Assembly: GCA_029260635.1 (NCBI GenBank)
Contig: JAJDCW010000127.1
Coordinates: forward strand, 1 to 32,502
Direction of reading: 5' to 3'
Origin: Phycisphaeraceae bacterium
GTDB lineage: Bacteria > Planctomycetota > Phycisphaerae > Phycisphaerales > Phycisphaeraceae
Length of the DNA: 32,502 bases
In this document: positions 26,073 to 32,502 of the stretch, piece after piece
How the letters are laid out: each line of letters begins with the position of its first letter
How positions within the stretch are numbered: the stretch's first letter is position 1
Program-made: the position numbers and the translations under genes
The notes under the pieces: model-generated
The model's input: the letters and a program-made list of their open reading frames with translations, nothing else
Databases searched by the model: none
What the model was told of the DNA's origin: nothing

Positions 26073-27373
26073 CAATTTGCTCCGTCCAATACACCCCGGA
26101 CACCCCGGACACCCCGGACACCCCGGATACCCCGGGGTTCTAATGCGTTTGCGAGGCTGTCCATATCGGGTTTGATGCTGATCGGTTTGCCGCCTGCCTG
26201 GATGGCGGCTTTGGTGTCCTTCAATCCGCTGCCGGTGACCATGCTCAGGACCCGGTCGTTGGCCGAGATCACGTCGACTTCCCGGGCGGCCATGACCCCC
26301 GCCAAAGCTGCGGCGGCCGCGGGTTCTGCATAGATGCCGTGCCGCCCGCCGAGCTTCATCGCGTCGAGTATCTGGTGGTCGTCCACACAGACCAGCACGC
26401 CGTCGGCTTCCTTCAGTGCGTTGACCGCCTTGCGCCAGTTGCGGGGGACCGGGACGTTGATGCTGTCGGCGATGGTCCCGCCGTCCTGGAGTTTGTCCGG
26501 TAGTTTGCCGTGCTCAAGGACGTACCCGATCGGAGCGACGCCGTCGGCCTGCACGCCCAGCAGGCGAGGCAGGCGGTCGATCTGGCCTAGCTGGTGCATC
26601 TGCTTTAAGCCCTTCCAGATGCCAGCCACCGTGCAGCCATCCCCGACGCTGACCGCGACCCAGTCGGGCACCCCGCCGAAGCTGTGGGACTGTTCTGCGA
26701 TCTCCAACCCGCCGGTTTTCTTACCCTCGACCAGTACGGGGTTGATTGCGCAGTTGCGGTTGTACCAGCCGAACTTCGTGCAGGCCGCCGAGCAGAGGTT
26801 GTAGGCCTCGTCGTAGCTGCCTTGCACGGCGACGACATGGGCTCCGTAGACCAGCAGTTGGGCGAGTTTGGGCTGCGGCGCGGTTCGGGGGACAAAGATG
26901 ACGCAGGGCATGCCCGCCAGTGCGGCGTGGCCTGCGAGGCTGGTCGCGGCGTTGCCGGTCGAGGCGCAGGCGATGGTGCTGGCTTTGCACTGCAAAGCAT
27001 GGGCGACGCCCACCGAGCTTGCGCGGTCTTTGAAGCTGGCGGTGGGATTCCGGCCGTCGTCTTTGAAAAGCAGCTGCTTGAGGCCCAGCTCACCGGCGAG
27101 CCGTTGCGTGTCGATCACCGGGGTCCAGCCGACCTGCCAGTCTTCGCGGATACTCGATTCGGCCAGCGGCAGCAGCTCGCGGTATCGCCAATGGTTCAAC
27201 GCTCGGCCGTGCAGGGGGTTTTCCTGCCAGGCGTGACGGACGGCATCAAGGTCAAAGTTGATGTCCACAATACCCTCATCGGGGCCGCAGTCTTCACACG
27301 CAATCCAGGGCTTGTCCGCCCCGTAGGTTCGGCCGCAAGCCACGCATGTCAGGCCTGTGATAAATCTGCTCAT
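26072..27373 (-). CDS. Threonine synthase-like fold-type-II PLP enzyme with N-terminal zinc ribbon
   Basis: CVACGRTYG...CEDCG; LLFKDDGRNPTASFKDRASSVGVAHAL; ACASTGNAATSLAGHAALAGMPCVIFVP; SVGDGCTVAGIWKGLKQM. Confidence 0.88.
   Translation of the reverse strand: MSRFITGLTCVACGRTYGADKPWIACEDCGPDEGIVDINFDLDAVRHAWQENPLHGRALNHWRYRELLPLAESSIREDWQVGWTPVIDTQRLAGELGLKQLLFKDDGRNPTASFKDRASSVGVAHALQCKASTIACASTGNAATSLAGHAALAGMPCVIFVPRTAPQPKLAQLLVYGAHVVAVQGSYDEAYNLCSAACTKFGWYNRNCAINPVLVEGKKTGGLEIAEQSHSFGGVPDWVAVSVGDGCTVAGIWKGLKQMHQLGQIDRLPRLLGVQADGVAPIGYVLEHGKLPDKLQDGGTIADSINVPVPRNWRKAVNALKEADGVLVCVDDHQILDAMKLGGRHGIYAEPAAAAALAGVMAAREVDVISANDRVLSMVTGSGLKDTKAAIQAGGKPISIKPDMDSLANALEPRGIRGVRGVRGVRGVLDGAN
26091..26135 (-). 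repeat. 9-bp tandem repeat (ACACCCCGG x4 + ATACCCCGG) coding RGV repeats
   Basis: + strand: ACACCCCGG ACACCCCGG ACACCCCGG ACACCCCGG ATACCCCGG; encodes GIRGVRGVRGVRGV at the C-terminus of the threonine synthase-like protein. Confidence 0.95.
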
Positions 27374-27532
27374 CAGAGAATAATCCCAAAAGGTCTATTG
27401 TACCGCGCGGGGCTGAATGCACCTAACATAAACAATCCACAAAGATTATGGTTGGTCATATCCACCCCGTCGATTACGCTAAAGGGCTGGCACCGCGCCC
27501 TGTGACCTTGTGAAAACCCGTCGAAGCATCCC

Positions 27533-29560
27533 ATGGTAGACCTTTACTGCTCCCCTTTCGTGGACCTGATCGACCGCATGCGTCTGGAATACCAGACCCG
27601 GTCGAGCATGTTCGACCTGCCCGCCAAGAAGTGGTTCCACCCCTCGGCAGACCCGGATGCGCCGGACCTTTCAACCACGTTCCACGGCCGACCCGCGGGC
27701 AACCCCGTTGGCCCGGCCGCCGGGCCGCAGACGCAGATGGCTCAAAATCTGGTCCTGGCGTACCTGGCGGGGTCGCGGATCTTCGAGCTGAAGACCGTGC
27801 AGATCAACGACCGGCTTGAGATACCCCGGCCCTGTATCGACGCGACGAACATCGGCTACAACGTCGAGTGGTCCCAGGAACTCTTGCTGCACGAATCTCT
27901 GGATCAGTACGTCCAGGGGTGGATGCTTTTGCACATGCTCCGGCAGAGCCCGGAGACGTTTGGCAATCCGTTTAGCGATTCACCCATCGCTGGCCCAGCG
28001 GGCGATTTCCTGTTCGATATGTCCGTCGGGTACGACCTCAAGGGCATCCAATCGGACACAGTCCGACGGTTCCTTAGCGGGATGCTGGACGCCTCCAAAG
28101 ACATCGAAGCACTCAAGGCCCTGCTGCCCGACCGGTTAATGCACCTGCGCGATCTGGATTACCCGTCAGCCCTGAGCAGCAGCATCACGCTCTCGACATT
28201 CCACGGTTGCCCGGCCGACGAGATCGAACGCATATGCGAATTCCTGCTCACCGAAATCGGCGTCGACGTCATCGTGAAGATGAACCCCCCGATGCTCGGC
28301 GCCGAGCGGCTGGAGTACCTGCTGCACGACGTGATGGGGTATCACGAAGTCACGGTCAACCCCGAGGCCTACACCAGCGGGCTCTTGTTCGATGAATCGA
28401 TCGAGATATGCAGGCGGCTGGACACACTGGCGAAAGCCAACGGACGTTCGTTTGGGGCGAAGTTCTCAAACACGCTGGAAGTGGTCAATCACAAGGATTT
28501 TTTCACCCCGGATAACAAGGTGATGTACCTGTCCGGGCCGCCGCTGCATGTCATCACGCTGACGCTGGCGGCCGAGTTCCGCAAAGTCATGGGTCACGCC
28601 ATGCCGATCACCTTTTCCGCGGGTGTGGACCGCAAGAACTTCCCGAACATGGTGGCCTGCGGCTTCAAACCGATCACGACCTGTACCGACCTCTTAAAAC
28701 CCGGCGGCTACGGCCGACTGCCCGGCTACCTCGGCGACCTGACCGCAGGGATGACCAAACTCGGCGCGAAGACGATCGATGAGTTCATCCTCAAAGCAAA
28801 CAGTCACGGAGACGAAGCGGGTGGCGACCCGGTTCTGGCGGGCTTCCTGAACATGGCGGACATCGTCAAGGAAACCCAGGCCGACCCACGCTACACCCAG
28901 GCGAAGAACCAGATGGTGCCCAAGCGGATCAACTCGCACCTGGTGGTCTTCGATTGCGTAACCTGCAACAAGTGCATCCCGGTCTGCCCGAACGACGCAA
29001 ACTTCTTGTACGAAACACCGAAGGTTGACCTGTTGTATCGGGATATCGCGGTGCAACCGGACGGGACCATTAAAGAGGTGGGTGAAGAGAAGGAATTCAA
29101 GGTCGAACGCACCGAGCAGATCGCGAACTTCGCGGACTATTGCAACCACTGCGGCAACTGCGACACGTTCTGCCCGGAGTACGATGGGCCTTACATCAAG
29201 AAGCCGAGTTTCTTTGGCAGCCTCAAGGCGTTTGAGGACGGGGCTCCGCACGACGGGTTTTATGTGGATGCCCAGGGCGAGAGGTATGCGTTACTGGGCC
29301 GAATGGATGGCGTGGCGTGCAGGCTTGACAGCCTGGACGAGGCGGGCAAGTCGTACGAGTATGACGATGGCGTCGTGACGCTGATTATTGAGGATGGACG
29401 CCCGACCGAACTGGCTGGATTGTGCTCCGGTCAGCCGCACCCCCCGCACATTGTCGATCTTGGACGATTCCATACGCTCGCCGTACTCCTAAACAGTATC
29501 ACCAGCTCCTCTCGGGTCCATCAGGTCAACGCCCCACTGGTCGCTTCCGGAGCGCCCTAG
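27533..29560 (+). CDS. ygfK: YgfK-like protein: DHOD-like domain plus 4Fe-4S ferredoxin domain, short form
   Basis: GNPVGPAAGPQTQMAQNLVLAYLAGSRIFELKTVQINDRLEIPRPCID; LSTFHGCPADEIERICEFLL; TDLLKPGGYGRLPGYLGDL; CVTCNKCIPVCPNDAN; YCNHCGNCDTFCPEYDGPYIKKPSFFGSL. Colinear with recalled E. coli YgfK apart from a missing central block. Confidence 0.9.
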   Translation: MVDLYCSPFVDLIDRMRLEYQTRSSMFDLPAKKWFHPSADPDAPDLSTTFHGRPAGNPVGPAAGPQTQMAQNLVLAYLAGSRIFELKTVQINDRLEIPRPCIDATNIGYNVEWSQELLLHESLDQYVQGWMLLHMLRQSPETFGNPFSDSPIAGPAGDFLFDMSVGYDLKGIQSDTVRRFLSGMLDASKDIEALKALLPDRLMHLRDLDYPSALSSSITLSTFHGCPADEIERICEFLLTEIGVDVIVKMNPPMLGAERLEYLLHDVMGYHEVTVNPEAYTSGLLFDESIEICRRLDTLAKANGRSFGAKFSNTLEVVNHKDFFTPDNKVMYLSGPPLHVITLTLAAEFRKVMGHAMPITFSAGVDRKNFPNMVACGFKPITTCTDLLKPGGYGRLPGYLGDLTAGMTKLGAKTIDEFILKANSHGDEAGGDPVLAGFLNMADIVKETQADPRYTQAKNQMVPKRINSHLVVFDCVTCNKCIPVCPNDANFLYETPKVDLLYRDIAVQPDGTIKEVGEEKEFKVERTEQIANFADYCNHCGNCDTFCPEYDGPYIKKPSFFGSLKAFEDGAPHDGFYVDAQGERYALLGRMDGVACRLDSLDEAGKSYEYDDGVVTLIIEDGRPTELAGLCSGQPHPPHIVDLGRFHTLAVLLNSITSSSRVHQVNAPLVASGAP

Positions 29561-30002
29561 CCTTCTCTATGGCTAAAATGCGTAATTGCAACCAATTATA
29601 GTAGTTATGTGTATATTGACTCAGTTGCCTGGAATCGCAAGCCTTGTATGGCCGACCAGTCTGTGCAACGAAAGTCCAGTTATTTTAAGATTACCCCGCT
29701 TTTCCACTTGTCACAGCCCCTATAACTGTTTAATCTGGACCTGTTCTTTCGTGGCGTATCCGATGGGATACGGGCGAGCGATGCTGGAGAAAGACGGGTA
29801 AATCTGGAGCGTTCTGCGAAAGGCCCGTGAAGTTCACCCCCAGTGGTAACTTAGGAAAGGAGAGGGAGAAAGAAAGACCGATAATAATCTTAGATTTTTA
29901 ACGTGAAGCTATTGCATTTCACGGCTAATCGGCTATCCTTGTTCTGTCGAAGAGAACATAGGTAGCTGTTGTTTTGCTGCCGCAAAATAGTGTATAGGAG
30001 AG

Positions 30003-30040
30003 GAGAAAGTGTGGACCCAGGTCCGTACTTTCTCTTTTTT
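30003..30040 (+). terminator. Strong terminator-like hairpin upstream of the PEP-CTERM gene
   Basis: GAGAAAGT GT GGAC CCAG GTCC GT ACTTTCTC TTTTTT: long stem with two internal G-U pairs, followed by six T. Confidence 0.8.
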
Positions 30041-30089
30041 GTGCGCCATCTAGCGGACCTCGGCAACAGCCTTTTCTTATACAGGAGAG

Positions 30090-30785
30090 ATGAGGATGTT
30101 TTACCGAAGTGCCGCAGGTTGTTTGATTGCCGGGGTCATCGCTTTCACAGTCAGCGGGGCTCAAGCCGCCCCGATCAACTACGGTGATTTCACCTTAGAT
30201 AGTGGGATCGCGCTGGACATCACAGAAACCTCTGTGACCGATCCAACGCCCCTGTTCGGTGTGCCGACCGTTTACGGCAATTCAATTACGTTTTCCACCG
30301 GCCTTTTCGCGGCGGCACAGGCCGGCACGGGGGCGGATATTACTTCCGGAAAGCTTACGTTTATTATCCAGGCCGACCCGGGTCTGTTCATTGAATCCAT
30401 TAGCCTAGAAGAGATCGGCGACTTCCTCATGTTGGGAAGCACCGCCGAGGTCACCGCGGGAGGGACACTTGTGGCTACGGTTCTTAACCCCCTGATTGGG
30501 GGGTTCGTCAGCGATCCGATCGATATCGATCCGGATATGCCGCAGGCGGGGACAGGCTCGGGAATCTGGTCTGGTATCGCCGGCGTGGTGCTGACCCAGC
30601 TGGACGCGACCCGTGTACGGATCGACCTGGATAACAACCTGATCGCCTCGGCGGAAGCCCCGGCGGATGCGGCCCTGATCGATAAGAAAGCCCTGACTAT
30701 TCAGATAGAGTTCAGTGAGATCCCTGAACCCGCGAGCCTGGCCCTGATGGGGATCGGCCTGCTGGCGATCGGCCGTCGGCACTGA
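30090..30785 (+). CDS. PEP-CTERM sorting-domain secreted protein
   Basis: N-terminal signal (MRMFYRSAAGCLIAGVIAFTVSGAQA); C-terminus IPEPASLALMGIGLLAIGRRH, a canonical PEP-CTERM signal. Confidence 0.9.
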   Translation: MRMFYRSAAGCLIAGVIAFTVSGAQAAPINYGDFTLDSGIALDITETSVTDPTPLFGVPTVYGNSITFSTGLFAAAQAGTGADITSGKLTFIIQADPGLFIESISLEEIGDFLMLGSTAEVTAGGTLVATVLNPLIGGFVSDPIDIDPDMPQAGTGSGIWSGIAGVVLTQLDATRVRIDLDNNLIASAEAPADAALIDKKALTIQIEFSEIPEPASLALMGIGLLAIGRRH

Positions 30786-30816
30786 GCCAGATAAAACCGA
30801 CTTCTATTATCCTCTA

Positions 30817-30845
30817 AGCCCCGCCTGATACGGCGGGGCTTTTTG
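30817..30845 (+). terminator. Rho-independent terminator downstream of the PEP-CTERM gene
   Basis: AGCCCCGCC-tgatac-GGCGGGGCT-TTTT: perfect 9-bp stem plus T run. Confidence 0.9.
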
Positions 30846-30995
30846 TATCGGTCCCAGCCACAACCCGCTCAACCGGCTTCGGCCCGAGTAGGCACGGGGG
30901 CGGCACGCCGTTAAACTGCGCCCTGCCCGCGGCGTCCTGTGGGGCACCCAGGCCGCCGTTGATGTCGTACCGACCTGTTTTACCGATGTTGCATT

Positions 30996-32502
30996 ATGGA
31001 TATAACTGGGAAGATACAGACCGACGCAGACAGCTTCCGGGCAAGCACCGAGGAGGGCTGGTCGGTACAAAACGCGCAGACGCTTTACGGGCTGGACCGC
31101 TGGGGGCGGGATTACTTTTCTATTAATGACGCCGGCCATCTTTCGGTCCACCCGACGCACGATCCCGGTGTGCAGATCGACCTGAAGGACCTGGTCGAGC
31201 AGCTCAAGCAACGCGACGTGCAGCCGCCGGTCCTGATCCGGTTTACCGATATCCTGCGCCATCGTATTACCGAGATGGCGCAGGTCTTTCAGACCGCCAT
31301 CCGCGAGATGGATTTCAAGGGCGGCTACCGCTGCGTCTACCCGATCAAGGTTAACCAGCAGCGGCACGTCGTCGAGGAGACTCTGGCGTTCGGCAAGGAG
31401 CACGGCTTCGGCCTGGAGGCGGGCAGCAAGCCCGAGCTACTCGCGGTCATGGCGATGGTTGAGGACGAGACCACCCCCATCATCTGTAACGGCTTCAAGG
31501 ACGACCAGTTCATCGAGGCGGTGATTCTGGCAACCAAGCTGGGCAAGAACATCATCCCAGTGGTTGAGAAGTTCAGCGAGTTGAAGCTGATCGTCCATCA
31601 CGCCAAGGAACACGGCGTGCGTCCGCAGATCGGCGTGCGCGTCAAACTCGCCACCAAGGGCTCGGGCCGATGGGAGCAGTCAGGCGGGGTCCACTCCAAG
31701 TTCGGGCTGTTCATCAACGAGGTGCTCGATGCAACCGCGTACCTCAAAGAACACGACATGCTTGACTGCCTGAACCTGCTGCACTTCCATCTGGGCAGTC
31801 AGATCACCACGATCGCGCCGATCAAACGGGCGATCACCGAGATGGTCCGTATCTACTGCGAGCTTCACAAGTCCGGGGCCGGGCTGAAATACATCGACGT
31901 CGGCGGCGGGCTGGGCGTGGACTACGACGGCAGCAAGACCGATGTCAGCTCGAGCATTAACTACTCGCTGCAGGAATACGCCAACGACGTGGTGTATCAC
32001 ATCAAGGAACTCTGCGACGACTCAGACGTGCCGCACCCCACGATCATCAGCGAATCGGGCCGGGCGATGGTCGCGTACCACAGCATGTTGATCTTCAACG
32101 TGCTGGGCTCGTCCGGTTTTGACGGGTTTGAACCGCCGACCGAGATGCCCCGCGACGAAGTCGACGAGCTGCCACACCCGATCCGGTCGCTGTACGACGC
32201 CTACTTCGACCTGGATGAGAAGACTTTTGCGCAGTCGTACCACGACGCTCAGGTTGCGCGTGATGAAGCCATGAACGTGTTCAACCTGGGGTACTGCTCT
32301 CTGGATCTACGGGCGCTTGCCGAACGGCTCTACTACGCGGTCTGCTTCAAGGCGTTGAGTTACATCCGCGAAATACCCGACCCGCCGCAGGATTTTAAGG
32401 ACTTGGAATCCCTGCTCTGCCGGACCTATTTCTGCAACTTTTCAATCTTCCAGTCGATGCCCGACAGCTGGGCGATCGACCAGCTGTTCCCGATCATGCC
32501 GA
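30996..32502 (+). CDS. speA: Biosynthetic arginine decarboxylase, 3'-truncated by the window edge
   Basis: MDITGKIQTDADSFRASTEEGWSVQNAQTLYGLDRWGRDYFSINDAGHLSV; GGYRCVYPIKVNQQRHVVEE; GLEAGSKPELLAVMAM; LNLLHFHLGSQI; YIDVGGGLGVDYDG; ISESGRAMVAYHS. Open to the window end. Confidence 0.95.
   Translation, partial: MDITGKIQTDADSFRASTEEGWSVQNAQTLYGLDRWGRDYFSINDAGHLSVHPTHDPGVQIDLKDLVEQLKQRDVQPPVLIRFTDILRHRITEMAQVFQTAIREMDFKGGYRCVYPIKVNQQRHVVEETLAFGKEHGFGLEAGSKPELLAVMAMVEDETTPIICNGFKDDQFIEAVILATKLGKNIIPVVEKFSELKLIVHHAKEHGVRPQIGVRVKLATKGSGRWEQSGGVHSKFGLFINEVLDATAYLKEHDMLDCLNLLHFHLGSQITTIAPIKRAITEMVRIYCELHKSGAGLKYIDVGGGLGVDYDGSKTDVSSSINYSLQEYANDVVYHIKELCDDSDVPHPTIISESGRAMVAYHSMLIFNVLGSSGFDGFEPPTEMPRDEVDELPHPIRSLYDAYFDLDEKTFAQSYHDAQVARDEAMNVFNLGYCSLDLRALAERLYYAVCFKALSYIREIPDPPQDFKDLESLLCRTYFCNFSIFQSMPDSWAIDQLFPIMP

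Noticed and set aside
26091-26135. CRISPR-like array
   Set aside because: Contiguous 9-bp units without spacers; it is a coding minisatellite.
27533-29560. Calling the product a selenate reductase
   Set aside because: That label is a historical annotation for YgfK; nothing here shows selenate reduction, and no selenium gene is recognisable in the window.
29586-29801. 71-aa ORF after ygfK
   Set aside because: No motif and no convincing ribosome-binding site; the region looks noncoding.
1-32502. Transposon, prophage or integrative element
   Set aside because: No transposase, integrase, phage gene or terminal repeats were recognised.

Overview
The window is high-GC bacterial DNA. PEP-CTERM and 'CPACDYDMRG..CPECG' signatures suggest Planctomycetota/Phycisphaerae, which is inference only. 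Housekeeping genes flank two catabolic modules. From left to right: a partial ThuA-like protein, a pabB/trpE-type chorismate enzyme, small membrane and zinc-ribbon proteins, a DUF4434-like secreted protein, tRNA-Arg(TCG), and transketolase. Module A (7972-14321) has an RpiR-type regulator, a two-subunit 3-oxoacid CoA-transferase, a PcaF-like thiolase and a class III aminotransferase, divergent from a KamA-like radical SAM aminomutase. These enzymes could form an alpha-amino acid -> beta-amino acid -> beta-keto acid -> acyl-CoA route. A GH20-like hexosaminidase follows. Module B (16071-29560) is a MocA/YgfJ - xanthine dehydrogenase-like - YgeY - YgeW - carbamate kinase - SsnA - YgfK cluster, the set linked to molybdenum-hydroxylase/purine (urate) catabolism in E. 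coli and gut anaerobes. It departs from the E. coli arrangement in several ways: no YgeX is recognisable and two translationally coupled fold-type-II PLP enzymes occupy the cluster, YgfK lacks its GltD-like flavin domain, no YgfM-type FAD subunit is present, and YgeW has HCRP instead of HCLP. The window ends with a PEP-CTERM protein behind a terminator-like leader hairpin and a 3'-truncated arginine decarboxylase (speA). All assignments were made by eye from translated motifs; no database search was run.
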